Of a DNA stretch of 64,000 nucleotides, positions 46,383 to 55,145 are shown piece by piece (the stretch's first letter is position 1; each line of letters opens with the position of its first letter). The notes below the pieces were generated by a model. That model did not search any database. It had not been told where the DNA came from and worked only from the letters and a program-made list of their open reading frames with translations. Where the stretch lies: positions 1 through 64,000 of the forward strand of contig NZ_BMLX01000005.1 of NCBI RefSeq assembly GCF_014645535.1, in the 5' to 3' direction. Both the position numbers and the translations under genes were made by a program. This DNA is from Silvimonas iriomotensis (GTDB taxonomy: Bacteria; Pseudomonadota; Gammaproteobacteria; Burkholderiales; Chitinibacteraceae).

Positions 46383-46400
46383 GTGCCCGGTCACCCCGGA

Positions 46401-46430
46401 AAAAAAGCCGCCAGTCATGGCGGCTTTTTT
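46401..46430 (+). terminator. Intrinsic terminator of the oxygenase gene
   Basis: AAAAAAGCCGCCA (46401-46413) pairs with TGGCGGCTTTTTT (46418-46430) around GTCA. It is bidirectional in form and also lies after the convergent lipoprotein gene. Confidence 0.92.
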
Positions 46431-46451
46431 GCTGTCTGCACCCTGCCGTAC

Positions 46452-47102
46452 TTACATCAGATCAACCGACTTCCAGCCCTTGTCGGTCAAGGTGAAGACC
46501 TCTTTCAACTGCATCTGGCGATCACCCTGGACAATGCGGGCCAGCATCGGAAACACGCGCACCATGGCCGGGTCTTTGGCCCACGGCGCGGCATCCACCT
46601 TGTAGGTGTAGGTGACTGCAGTGGTCGGGTGGCCGTTCTCGTCATGCGGCGGCTCCCAGCCGACGATCTGGTCCAGCGTCAGCGAGGCTGCGCACAGATC
46701 CCCATGGCGCGTGGCCTTGCTGCCATCCGGCCGGGCATAGGTGAAATCCTGCTTGAGGTAGTACTTCTGCCCTTCTGGCGTCAGCGAGTACTGATGCGTC
46801 GAGATCACTTCTGATTTGCCCGGGCTGTCGTAGCGGACCATCACGTCTTTCTCGGCAACGATCCCCATCTGCTGCAGTACCGGCAGTTGTACTGCATCGC
46901 GTTCTGCGGCGGCGGCCTGGTTCGGCGTGATATTGATCGGCCAGTCGGTCTTGTCGAGGCAGAAATGGCCCTTCTGGGCCAGGTACTGGTTCATGCCGCT
47001 GGTAAACACCTCGGCGGAGGGTTTCTCGGCAGGTTTGTTGCAAGCGCTCAGCGCCAGGGTGGCGCACGCGGTCAGGCTCAGGGTCTGGATCAGTTTTTTC
47101 AT
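46452..47102 (-). CDS. Uncharacterised lipoprotein
   Basis: A 216-residue protein with a lipoprotein signal (LALSAC, Cys21). I do not recognise the mature part. It has two Cys residues (FCLDK and GDLCAAS) that could pair, and a C-terminal region (QLKEVFTLTDKGWKSVDLM) of beta-strand character. It follows the cytochrome c peroxidase gene by 68 bp on the same strand and is probably cotranscribed. Confidence 0.75.
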   Translation of the reverse strand: MKKLIQTLSLTACATLALSACNKPAEKPSAEVFTSGMNQYLAQKGHFCLDKTDWPINITPNQAAAAERDAVQLPVLQQMGIVAEKDVMVRYDSPGKSEVISTHQYSLTPEGQKYYLKQDFTYARPDGSKATRHGDLCAASLTLDQIVGWEPPHDENGHPTTAVTYTYKVDAAPWAKDPAMVRVFPMLARIVQGDRQMQLKEVFTLTDKGWKSVDLM

Positions 47103-47170
47103 GGCGATGCTTGTTCAGATTCGGTCAACACGGGCGATGACGCCAGAGAGCGCCATCGCCAGATCACGGG

Positions 47171-48544
47171 TTAATCAACGCAGGTGCCATGCGCCGGCGG
47201 GTTGGCCGGGGCCTGGTAGCCATCAGTGAGCGTATTCAAAAAGCAGATCAGGTCAGACATCTGCGCTTCGGTCATGGGTGGCGTGGCGCCCGGCGCACGG
47301 CTGTCGAGCGGCATTTGCGGGTCGATATTGCCCACGTAGGCAGCCGGCAAATCGTTGAACTTCTGCACCGTACCACCCGTATATTGCGTGGTGATCAAAC
47401 CGTAGGTGGGGAAGTTGGCGTCCGGCGTGGCCTTGGGCGTGCCTCCCACGGTCGGGTACCAGATTTCCGGATTGGTATCGCGCGTGTTGTAGAAGTGCAC
47501 CAGCTGGTACAGCGAGTGAATCACGCCGTTGTGGAAGAACGCGCCACGCAAGGACACATTGCGCAGAGTCGGCGCCTTGAACAGGCCGCAGAAGCTGTTG
47601 GCTGCTCCCGGCGAGGCCGGCAGATGGTCGGTACGCAGCGGGCCGCACACGCCCATATCGTAATAGGCGGCGTTCTGGTTGGCCGGGATATCCATATTGC
47701 GCGGCACGCTGATGGTCTCGTAAGAGAAATCGGTGAACAGCGCAGAGCTTCCGTTCAGACCGGCACCCTGATAGTGACAAGAAGCGCAGTTACCCGAGTT
47801 GGCATCGGTAAAGACCGTCAGACCACGCAGCTCCGCCGCCGTCATGTTGCCGCCAATCTTGTTGGCGACATACAGATCAAACTTGCTGGAGAACGGGTGA
47901 AAGCTCTGGTCTTCCATCTGATAGGCCTGCAATGCCGCCTGGATATTGGCAAAGGCCTTGCTGGTATCGGTGAAAGCATCGTTGCCAAACGCCTGCAGGA
48001 ACAACGGCGCATACGCCGCGGCCTTCACCTTGGCCACTACATCTGCCGGCGAGGCATTGGCCATTTCGTTGGCCGACAACAGCGGAATGCTGCTTTGGTC
48101 GGCCAGCGTGGGCGAGCGGCCATCCCAGGTAAAACCGCCGCCGGGGCCAGGCACACTCACGCCGTCCGGGTTATCCAGCAAATCGGCATAGGCCGGGGTG
48201 AATTCCTTGTAGCGCAACGAGGGCACGGCGCGCGTGCCGGCTTGCAGCAGGTCGGTGCCACCCAGCTGTACGGCCAGGTTGTTGGGCGCCGCATAGGCAA
48301 AATTGGGGTCGTGACACGTGGCGCAGGACATCTTGCCCGAGCCCGATAACGTGGCATCAAAAAACAGTTTGTGGCCTACCTGGGCCGACAGGCTCAGGGG
48401 TGCCGAAGCAGTGGCTGCGCTGGGCGCAGGCGTAGGCGTCGTGGTCGGCGCACTGGTTGTTGTGGTGGCGTTGTCGCTACCCCCGCCGCAAGCGGCGAGC
48501 ACGATAGGCAACAGGCAAACGGCAATCCGGATCAAGTGCTGCAT
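47171..48544 (-). CDS. Di-heme cytochrome c peroxidase (CcpA/MauG family) lipoprotein
   Basis: A 457-residue protein with a lipoprotein signal (IVLAAC, Cys18) and a Thr/Pro/Ala linker. Two heme c sites follow, CATCH (about residue 73) and CASCH (about residue 233). The start at 48544 (MQHLIRIAVCLL) is preferred because the longer frame would put residues before the signal. The family reduces peroxide or matures cofactors in the periplasm. It lies between a phosphoesterase and a lipoprotein gene. Confidence 0.9.
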   Translation of the reverse strand: MQHLIRIAVCLLPIVLAACGGGSDNATTTTSAPTTTPTPAPSAATASAPLSLSAQVGHKLFFDATLSGSGKMSCATCHDPNFAYAAPNNLAVQLGGTDLLQAGTRAVPSLRYKEFTPAYADLLDNPDGVSVPGPGGGFTWDGRSPTLADQSSIPLLSANEMANASPADVVAKVKAAAYAPLFLQAFGNDAFTDTSKAFANIQAALQAYQMEDQSFHPFSSKFDLYVANKIGGNMTAAELRGLTVFTDANSGNCASCHYQGAGLNGSSALFTDFSYETISVPRNMDIPANQNAAYYDMGVCGPLRTDHLPASPGAANSFCGLFKAPTLRNVSLRGAFFHNGVIHSLYQLVHFYNTRDTNPEIWYPTVGGTPKATPDANFPTYGLITTQYTGGTVQKFNDLPAAYVGNIDPQMPLDSRAPGATPPMTEAQMSDLICFLNTLTDGYQAPANPPAHGTCVD

Positions 48545-48680
48545 TTGACAAGTCTCCCTCACAGAAGCGGCGCTTCTGTACGGCTGCAGAAATGGCAGCA
48601 GCGTGTGCAACTGCCATCCCCATGGCGGTCTGTCCCGGTTCACGTGGCCAGACCGCCCTTTCTTCTTTTTTTTAAGCGGC

Positions 48681-50978
48681 TTACTTCACAGCCCAGACGC
48701 CCTTCTGCGTTGCATCCGGACCTACTTGCGGGGTCAGGCTTTGCGTATCAGCGGACTGGATCTGCGTGTAGGTCTTCGGAATCACGTAGGCGTGGTTCAT
48801 CGGACGAACCGCATCAAAGTGCGTATCGGCGCTGCTCTGGTATTCCGGCAGGTTCAGAATGTTCTGCGCAATGAACTTCTCGGTGTACTTCGAGCGGTTC
48901 ATGTACGAAGAATCGTCTGCCGGATCGGCCAGCTGGAACATGTCCTGCAGCGTGCGCACAAACGAGAAGTGGCTGTAGGCATCGCTGTCAGACACTTGCT
49001 TGGGCGCGCCCGTCTGGTTGGTGATCACCGCGAAGATGGATTCACCGTGGCCATGGTTGCCGAAGTTGTAGTTGTGGATCGAGGTATCCTGGGCGAACTG
49101 GCCATTAGTACCCTTCACCAGCGGGTTGGTGTTGGTCGAAGCCGCAGCGCCCGAGGAGCCCGGTACCCAGCCGCAACATGCGTTGTGACCCGTGGTTGCC
49201 GTGCCTTCGTCAAACATCAGCACAATGGCAACACGCTTCTGGCGATTGGCCCACAGCGGCGAAGCCTGAATCTTCTTGACCAGGTAATCCACGTAGTTGT
49301 CGCCACGGGTGATGATGTTGTTGCCCGAAGCGCAATCGCTGGCCGTACCCGTGCCGCCGCCGGACACTGTGCCGGTGACGGAAATGCTGTGCATGTCATC
49401 GCACTGGTCAGGCATCAGGAAGTTGATCTGGCCCACATCGCCGCTTTGCAAGTCAGTGCTGAACTGGTCGACGTTATAGCCAGCCGGTACGGTGTACTTG
49501 CTGCCCGAAGCCAGCGCGGCATCCCATTGACCGCCACCCAGCGTACGGTTGCTGAACTTCCATTCCGGCGCGCTACGCACGTTCTGGTAAGCCATGCCCG
49601 GGTGATGCTTGGTCTTGTACAGACCGGCCGGCATCGGCAGGGTCAGGTTGGCGTTACCGATGGCCGTGGTGTTGTTGCCCAGCGTGCCCGGCGGGTAAAC
49701 GTGGTCGGTGGCCGTGACGGCGCTGTCAGCGATACTGTCGGTCCGGAAATCCTGACCCGGGTTCATCGACTCGCTGTAGGTACGCCAGCGCAGACCCTTG
49801 CTCGTCAGCGCGTTAAACAGGTTGGCGCGGCCGGTAATGTTGTGGTTGATACCGGCAGCCTGCGTGCAGGTGGTGCTAAACGGCGAATTGGCCAGACCCG
49901 GCTGGGTGTTGTCCGGAACCGGCAGATCCTGCACGGCGTTGGCGCCGGTCGCATCGCAGTTCCACTGGCTGTCGTCAGTAATACCCCAGTCATCCGCACC
50001 GCCCAGGGCCGTGTAGTTCGGCTCGCTGGGGTTGCTGGTGGCGTAGTAGCTGGTGAACTGGTTGTTGGCTTGCAGATAACCGTTGATCTTGGGTGCGTAA
50101 GCCGAACCCAGGATGGTGGTCGTGCCCTTGTTTTCCAGCATCACGATAAACACGCTGTCATAACGCGGAATGCCTTCCACGTTGAACGCGGCTTGCTGCG
50201 CCTGCAGGAAGGTGATCGGCTGACGCGGATCAGTCTTCACGGTGTTGGTCGCGGAACTCACAGCCAGGCTGGCCAGTTCCGGATCGCCACCCGGGACGGC
50301 CAGCGCATCCGGATACAGTTCCTTGTTGTCGAACTTCTTGGTGGCGTAGACGTAACGGTTGTTCAGGGCGTTGGCTTCGGCCACGGCCAGCGACTGGGCC
50401 GTGCCGGTCAGCGCGGCCAGATCACCCAGCACCTGGGCGCTGGTCACGCCAACGCGGGCGGCCAGATTGCCCTTCTCGGTCTGGTAATCAGTGCCGTTGT
50501 CTTCCACCATGCGCTGCACTTCGCTGGACATGGGGCTGACTACAACGAGGCCCGCTGCTTGCTCGGTCACCTGGGCCAGCGAGGCACGCAGGATCTCGTG
50601 GGCAGTCACGGCAGTGCCAGTGGCTGTGTTGATGGCGCTGGTGCTGATGTCGGCAATGATCGGGCCCGGCGTCGCGGTGTTCAGCGTGAACTTGCCGTTG
50701 GCGTCGGTTGTCACCGGGTTTTCGCCCGATTCACAAATACCGTCGTTATTGCTGTCAATACAGACCGTCGCGCCCTTGATGTAGCCGGCGGTCAGGGTGG
50801 GGTTGCCAGCGCTGCCCGGTGTGTAGGCGGTGCTGCTGACCACGCCGCTGATTCTGGATTGCGAGTTGGGGGCCGAAGTTGAGGTTCCGGAATCGCTACC
50901 GCCGCAACCGGCCAACATACAGGCCGCCGCAATGGCTGTCAGCGATGTCGTGAAACCGACGTACTGAAGGTTTGCCAC
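48681..50978 (-). CDS. Phosphoesterase-family (phospholipase C / acid phosphatase-like) lipoprotein
   Basis: A 765-residue exported protein with lipobox CMLAGC (Cys25). Residues about 40-130 look like a carboxypeptidase-regulatory-type domain (ISGVVSST...GKFTLNTATPGP) with calcium-like DSNNDGICESG. The phosphoesterase domain begins near residue 272 (YDSVFIVMLENKG), and metal-site regions are MFDEGTATTGHN and NFGNHGHGESIFAV. It probably releases phosphate from organic esters outside the cell. It is upstream of the peroxidase gene. Confidence 0.85.
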   Translation of the reverse strand: MANLQYVGFTTSLTAIAAACMLAGCGGSDSGTSTSAPNSQSRISGVVSSTAYTPGSAGNPTLTAGYIKGATVCIDSNNDGICESGENPVTTDANGKFTLNTATPGPIIADISTSAINTATGTAVTAHEILRASLAQVTEQAAGLVVVSPMSSEVQRMVEDNGTDYQTEKGNLAARVGVTSAQVLGDLAALTGTAQSLAVAEANALNNRYVYATKKFDNKELYPDALAVPGGDPELASLAVSSATNTVKTDPRQPITFLQAQQAAFNVEGIPRYDSVFIVMLENKGTTTILGSAYAPKINGYLQANNQFTSYYATSNPSEPNYTALGGADDWGITDDSQWNCDATGANAVQDLPVPDNTQPGLANSPFSTTCTQAAGINHNITGRANLFNALTSKGLRWRTYSESMNPGQDFRTDSIADSAVTATDHVYPPGTLGNNTTAIGNANLTLPMPAGLYKTKHHPGMAYQNVRSAPEWKFSNRTLGGGQWDAALASGSKYTVPAGYNVDQFSTDLQSGDVGQINFLMPDQCDDMHSISVTGTVSGGGTGTASDCASGNNIITRGDNYVDYLVKKIQASPLWANRQKRVAIVLMFDEGTATTGHNACCGWVPGSSGAAASTNTNPLVKGTNGQFAQDTSIHNYNFGNHGHGESIFAVITNQTGAPKQVSDSDAYSHFSFVRTLQDMFQLADPADDSSYMNRSKYTEKFIAQNILNLPEYQSSADTHFDAVRPMNHAYVIPKTYTQIQSADTQSLTPQVGPDATQKGVWAVK

Positions 50979-51441
50979 ATCTATCTCCCGAGGAGTTTGT
51001 TGTTGACCGGCAAGTGCTGGTGCAAACCAGACCTGCCAGTCCCGAAAAACCCCGCTATCCTGGGAGGGAAAAATGAAAGGGATGTGACGCTACACGTGGT
51101 TACAGGGGTAAGAAAAAATATATTTTTTTACGTCAACCCAACACGATTCAAACGCGTTTCTCTAAGTTTTTTCTAAGTGTGGTCAGCGCAATCCAGGCAA
51201 ACTCATTCTTTGCTGAAAGCCAGTCGGAAAGCCTGCAATTATTCTGAAAACACCTTTCAAATCAACGCCATGCCCTCAAAACCACGGGCTAAAAACGCAA
51301 AACGGGCCGTGTTTTCCGGTCGCATCGGGTAAAAATGGTGTTTGGGGGTACGGTCTGGAACAGAGAGCGGCGCTCTGGCGGGCGCCAGATACACAGGGAC
51401 AACAACAGGAAGGAAAACAGGGGTGGACGGGAATGGGAGCA
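50979..51441 (-). promoter_or_regulatory. Upstream region of the phosphoesterase gene
   Basis: A gene-free stretch of about 460 bp. Near the gene it is AT-rich (51105-51130, an A6TATAT7 run). At 51161-51166 and 51172-51177 there is a direct repeat, CTTAGA-N5-CTTAGA on the minus strand, with the 11-bp period typical of OmpR/PhoB-family sites and similar to the PmrA/QseB consensus. 51260-51440 shows no feature I can support. Confidence 0.45.
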
Positions 51442-51475
51442 GAAATGAAAACGGCCACCTGCAAGCAGGTGGCCG
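51442..51475 (-). terminator. Intrinsic terminator of the tRNA cluster
   Basis: CGGCCACCTGC (51452-51462) and GCAGGTGGCCG (51465-51475) form an 11-bp perfect stem with an AA centre. On the minus strand TTTTCATTTC follows. It lies 8 bp after the last tRNA. Confidence 0.88.
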
Positions 51476-51483
51476 ATTCATTT

Positions 51484-51559
<76 letters not shown>

Positions 51560-51565
51560 GAAATA

Positions 51566-51641
51566 TGGCGTCCCCACGGGGATTCGAACCCCGGTTATCG
51601 CCGTGAAAGGGCGGTGTCCTAGGCCTCTAGACGATGGGGAC
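51566..51641 (-). tRNA. tRNA-Glu (anticodon TTC), distal copy
   Basis: 76 nt with encoded CCA. The acceptor is GTCCCCA/TGGGGAC, the anticodon loop is CTTTCAC and the T-loop is GTTCGAATC. Identical to the 51841-51916 copy. Only 6 bp separate it from the downstream tRNA-Ala. Confidence 0.98.
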
Positions 51642-51679
51642 AGGATCTGGGTAAACAGAAGATTACAGCAAGGAAGAAA

Positions 51680-51756
51680 TGGTGCGCCCGGAGCGATTCG
51701 AACGCCCGACCCTCTGGTTCGTAGCCAGATACTCTATCCAACTGAGCTACGGGCGC
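51680..51756 (-). tRNA. tRNA-Arg (anticodon ACG)
   Basis: 77 nt with encoded CCA. The acceptor is GCGCCCG/CGGGCGC, the anticodon stem-loop is CTGGCTACGAACCAG and the T-arm includes GTTCGAATC. It is the central gene of the five and the only single-copy one. Confidence 0.98.
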
Positions 51757-51796
51757 ACTAGACTTCACAACTGATACAACTGTTTTTCTACTTCTA

Positions 51797-51824
51797 CTAC
51801 TTTACTGCTACTTTACTGCTACTG
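51797..51824. repeat. 11-bp tandem repeat between tRNA genes
   Basis: CTACTTTACTG occurs twice in tandem (51797-51807, 51808-51818) followed by CTACTG. It lies in the 84-bp spacer between tRNA-Glu and tRNA-Arg and is a slippage-type repeat without evident function. Confidence 0.7.
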
Positions 51825-51840
51825 CACACCACTGGTGTAG

Positions 51841-51916
51841 TGGCGTCCCCACGGGGATTCGAACCCCGGTTATCGCCGTGAAAGGGCGGTGTCCTAGGCC
51901 TCTAGACGATGGGGAC
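51841..51916 (-). tRNA. tRNA-Glu (anticodon TTC), proximal copy
   Basis: Same 76-nt sequence as the copy at 51566-51641. It is second in transcription order of the cluster. Confidence 0.98.
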
Positions 51917-51975
51917 GTCTAAACATTTATGCGGCTACTCAAGAGTTACTGCATTCCTGAGCAGCCGCATCTGTT

Positions 51976-52051
<76 letters not shown>

Positions 52052-52064
52052 GAAAGAGATGCGC

Positions 52065-52093
52065 ATTGTAGGTGACGATATGATGCTTGTAAA
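52065..52093 (-). promoter_or_regulatory. Promoter of the tRNA cluster
   Basis: On the minus strand -35 TTTACA (52088-52093), 17-bp spacer, -10 TACAAT (52065-52070), followed by a GC-rich discriminator (GCGCATC) as expected for stringently controlled stable RNA promoters. The start would be about 5-8 nt before the first tRNA. Confidence 0.75.
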
Positions 52094-52121
52094 CCCCCAA
52101 GCGCATTTTTTTAATTTTTTG

Positions 52122-52922
52122 TTACCAGAGGGTCCACCACGAGCCGGTCTTCCAGTAGCTGTCTTCCAGGACGACAGTATTGGGGTAGTTCTGCAGCAGC
52201 ACGCGCTTGGCGTCGTCACGCAGTTCGGTCAGCCCCAGCTTGTCGTAGGAACGCACCATGATGCCCAGCGCCGGTTCCACCATCTTGGTGTTGCCGAAGT
52301 TCTCCACAAGGCCCTTGCCGCGATTGGCTGCAGCCAGGTAGGCGCCACGACGGTAGTAGTACTTGGCAACATAAAGTTCATGGTTGGCCAGCGCACCGAC
52401 AAGGTAAGCCATGCGGCTGCGGGCATCCTCGGCATATTTGCTGTCCGGATAGCGGTCGACCAGCTCTTTGAAGGCGTCGAACGAGTCACGGGCGGCTTTC
52501 GGGTCACGCTCGGCCATATCCTGTTTGGCCAGCGCAGACAGGAAACCCTGCGTCTCGTTAAAGTTGACAAGTCCCTTCAGATACAGCGCATAGTCCATAC
52601 TGGGGTGAGCCGGATACTGCTTCATGAAGCGATCCAGCGAAGCCAGTGCGGGCTGGGCATCCATGTTCTTGTACTGGTTGTACGCCATTTCCAGCAAGGC
52701 CTGCTGCGCGAAACGGCCGTACGGATAACGCGCTTCCAGCGCCTCGAACAATTTGGTGGAGCGGTCCCAGTTATGGCTCGATTGCTCGTTCTTGCCCTCG
52801 TTGTAGATCTTCTCGGCCGACCAGCCTTTGGTCTCGTCCTGCTCGTCCGGCGTGGACGCACAACCGGCCAGCAACAAAGCAGCCACTGCGAATGCGGCGA
52901 TTCGCGGTAAAATCTTGTTCAT
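52122..52922 (-). CDS. bamD: Outer-membrane protein assembly factor BamD
   Basis: A 266-residue lipoprotein (LLLAGC, Cys21) of the BAM complex with five TPR-like helical pairs, including YNEGKNEQSSHNWDRSTKLFEALEARYPYGRFAQQA and VDRYPDSKYAEDARSRM. It is essential in most Gram-negative bacteria. The start codon overlaps, head to head, the start of rluD. The SD is only GGGA about 8 nt upstream. The bamD/rluD/pgeF order is conserved with E. coli. Confidence 0.96.
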   Translation of the reverse strand: MNKILPRIAAFAVAALLLAGCASTPDEQDETKGWSAEKIYNEGKNEQSSHNWDRSTKLFEALEARYPYGRFAQQALLEMAYNQYKNMDAQPALASLDRFMKQYPAHPSMDYALYLKGLVNFNETQGFLSALAKQDMAERDPKAARDSFDAFKELVDRYPDSKYAEDARSRMAYLVGALANHELYVAKYYYRRGAYLAAANRGKGLVENFGNTKMVEPALGIMVRSYDKLGLTELRDDAKRVLLQNYPNTVVLEDSYWKTGSWWTLW

Positions 52923-53973
52923 GATGAATCCCGAATTAGAACCCGACGATTATAGCGATTTCGCGCAGCCGCGTATCCTGGCCGTACCCCAGGAATGTGC
53001 TGGGTCCCGACTGGATGCCGCGCTGGCGCAATTGTTACCTGATTATTCACGCAACCGGCTGGCCGGCTGGGTGAAGGATGGCCTTGTCACCGTTGACGGC
53101 CAGCCTGCCACACCCAAGACCAAGCTGTGGGGCGGCGAGACGCTGTCTGTCGATATCCAGCCTGATCCGGAGGAAGTGGCATTCCAGCCGGAAAACATTG
53201 AACTGGACGTCATTTACGAAGACGACGCCATCCTTGTGATCGATAAACCGGCCGGGCTGGTCGTCCATCCCGGCAGCGGCAACTGGTCCGGCACCTTGCT
53301 CAACGGGTTGCTGCACCACTACCCCGAACTCAAAACCGTGCCCAGAGCCGGCATCGTACACCGTCTGGACAAGGACACCAGCGGCTTGATGGTGGTGGCG
53401 CGCACGCTGGTTGCGCAAAACCACCTGGTCAAACAACTGCAAGCCCATACCGTCAAGCGCCATTATCTGGCGATTGCCCAGGGCCTGGTCAAGCGCGACG
53501 GTACGGTTGACGCCCCGATTGGCCGTCATCCCAAAGAACGCACGCGCATGGCGGTGGTAGGCACCGGCAAGCACGCAGTAACGCATTACCGGGTGCTGGA
53601 GAAGTTCGACGGCTTTACCTTGATTGAGTGCCGCCTTGAAACCGGCCGCACACATCAGATCCGCGTGCACATGTCGCACCTGGGCCATCCGCTGGCGGCA
53701 GACCCGGTTTACAGTGGCCGTGCCAAGCGGCTGGAACCGGAAATCATGCTGGCGCTGGAAGACTTCAGCCGTCAGGCCCTGCATGCGCGCAAGCTGTCGT
53801 TGACGCATCCGGTCACCGGCAAGGTCATGAGCTGGCGCTCGCCCATTCCGCTTGATTTTGAATCGCTGCTCAATGTCATGCGCGCCCAGGCGGGTCTTGA
53901 TGAGACCTGGGATGAAGAAGAAGACTGGGGCGATGACGAACACGATATGGAAGTCATCTATGTCAGAGACTAG
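52921..53973 (+). CDS. rluD: 23S rRNA pseudouridine synthase RluD
   Basis: A 350-residue enzyme making pseudouridines in helix 69 of 23S rRNA. An N-terminal S4 RNA-binding domain is present (GSRLDAALAQLLPDYSRNRLAGWVKDGLVTVDG, about 20-75). The catalytic Asp is in GIVHRLDKDTSGLMVVAR (about residue 147), and LETGRTHQIRVH follows. The acidic C-tail (DEEEDWGDDEHD) is unusual in charge. The start at 52921 shares AT with the bamD start codon on the other strand. Confidence 0.94.
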   Translation: MMNPELEPDDYSDFAQPRILAVPQECAGSRLDAALAQLLPDYSRNRLAGWVKDGLVTVDGQPATPKTKLWGGETLSVDIQPDPEEVAFQPENIELDVIYEDDAILVIDKPAGLVVHPGSGNWSGTLLNGLLHHYPELKTVPRAGIVHRLDKDTSGLMVVARTLVAQNHLVKQLQAHTVKRHYLAIAQGLVKRDGTVDAPIGRHPKERTRMAVVGTGKHAVTHYRVLEKFDGFTLIECRLETGRTHQIRVHMSHLGHPLAADPVYSGRAKRLEPEIMLALEDFSRQALHARKLSLTHPVTGKVMSWRSPIPLDFESLLNVMRAQAGLDETWDEEEDWGDDEHDMEVIYVRD

Positions 53974-54697
53974 AACCGATCCCTTTTTCCTGATGCCGGA
54001 CTGGCCCGCGCCAGCCAACGTCATGGCGTTGATGACGACGCGTCATGGCGGCGTGAGCAGCGCCCCCTGGGACGGTTTCAATCTGGGCACGCATGTGGGC
54101 GACCACCCCGAGGCGGTCGCCGCCAACCGAGCCCTCTTGCGCCAGCACCTGCCTGCCGAGCCCAAGTGGCTTAATCAGGTGCACGGCACGGCGGTATCGC
54201 TGACCGGCCATTGCGACGCTGATGCCAGCGTGGCCAGGGCGGCCGATGATGTTTGCGTGATCATGACGGCTGACTGCCTGCCGGTGCTGTTCTGTGATCG
54301 CGCGGGCACCGTGGTTGCCGCCGCCCACGCCGGCTGGCGCGGGCTGTGCAACGGGGTGCTGGAGGCCACGCTGGAGAGCATGCAGTGCCCGGCCGAAGAG
54401 ATCATGGCCTGGCTGGGCCCTGCCATTGGCCCCGATCAGTTCGAGGTCGGCGCGGAAGTGCGCGAGGCGTTCATGGCACATGATCCGCAAGCGGCCAGCG
54501 CCTTCAAGCCTGGCGCCACCGATGGCAAATGGCTGGCCGATATCTACGCCCTGGCCGGCCAGCGGCTGGCGGCAGCGGGCATTGGCAGCATTCACGGCGG
54601 CGGTTTGTGTACCGTCAGCGACAGCCGCAATTTCTTTTCTTACCGGCGCGACAAACAGACCGGCCGCATGGCGGCGCTGATCTGGTTGACGTCCTGA
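53960..54697 (+). CDS. pgeF: Peptidoglycan editing factor / purine nucleoside phosphorylase (YfiH, laccase-domain)
   Basis: A 245-residue single-domain protein. The zinc/copper-binding residues of the family are seen in NQVHG, MTADCLPVLF and AAHAGWRGL. The end (IHGGGLCTVSDSRNFFSYRRD...GRMAALIWL) is typical. The family removes L-Ser-containing muropeptide precursors and also has purine nucleoside activity. The ATG at 53960 lies inside the end of rluD (14-bp overlap) with GGAAG upstream. Confidence 0.93.
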   Translation: MSETRTDPFFLMPDWPAPANVMALMTTRHGGVSSAPWDGFNLGTHVGDHPEAVAANRALLRQHLPAEPKWLNQVHGTAVSLTGHCDADASVARAADDVCVIMTADCLPVLFCDRAGTVVAAAHAGWRGLCNGVLEATLESMQCPAEEIMAWLGPAIGPDQFEVGAEVREAFMAHDPQAASAFKPGATDGKWLADIYALAGQRLAAAGIGSIHGGGLCTVSDSRNFFSYRRDKQTGRMAALIWLTS

Positions 54698-54726
54698 TCC
54701 ATTCATCAAGAACAAAGCGAATTTTC

Positions 54727-54915
54727 ATGTCCGGCACCACCACCGAAATCCAGCCCTGCCCGCGCTGCGGCGCCCACGCCGAAGTCCGCAAGGCCGGCGC
54801 CAACCGCGTCTGGCTGGAGTGCAGCAAATATGGCCGCAACGGCAATTGCAGCATGATCAGCACGCCGCAGCCCAATCGCAAAGAAGCGATTGCCGCCTGG
54901 AACAAGCTCAAGTAA
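54727..54915 (+). CDS. Lar-type restriction-alleviation-like zinc protein
   Basis: A 62-residue protein of zinc-ribbon pattern. CPRCGAHAEVRK lies near the N-terminus and a second Cys pair is LEC...GNC. The end is KEAIAAWNKLK, matching the C-terminal EAI-x-x-WN of the Lar family. Lar proteins of prophages modulate type I restriction, yet no phage gene is nearby. It follows pgeF by 29 bp with a weak SD. A chromosomal role is unknown. Confidence 0.7.
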   Translation: MSGTTTEIQPCPRCGAHAEVRKAGANRVWLECSKYGRNGNCSMISTPQPNRKEAIAAWNKLK

Positions 54916-55145
54916 ACGCCGCTGCCGCGGCCCCGGGCGGCCCGCCTCGCCTGTTATATGCAGTGCCAACTGGCTGACCGGCATATCTGTTGCGATCCGC
55001 CCCGTCAGCCGCCGTATCACCAGGCCTCGCAACGCCCGGGCCGAGCAGATGCAAGCCACAGGCCAGGTATTACCAGGAACAAGCTTTGGGATTATCCCGC
55101 GCCTGCCATTACAATCTGCGGCAATCACAACCCATTTTCAGCGCC

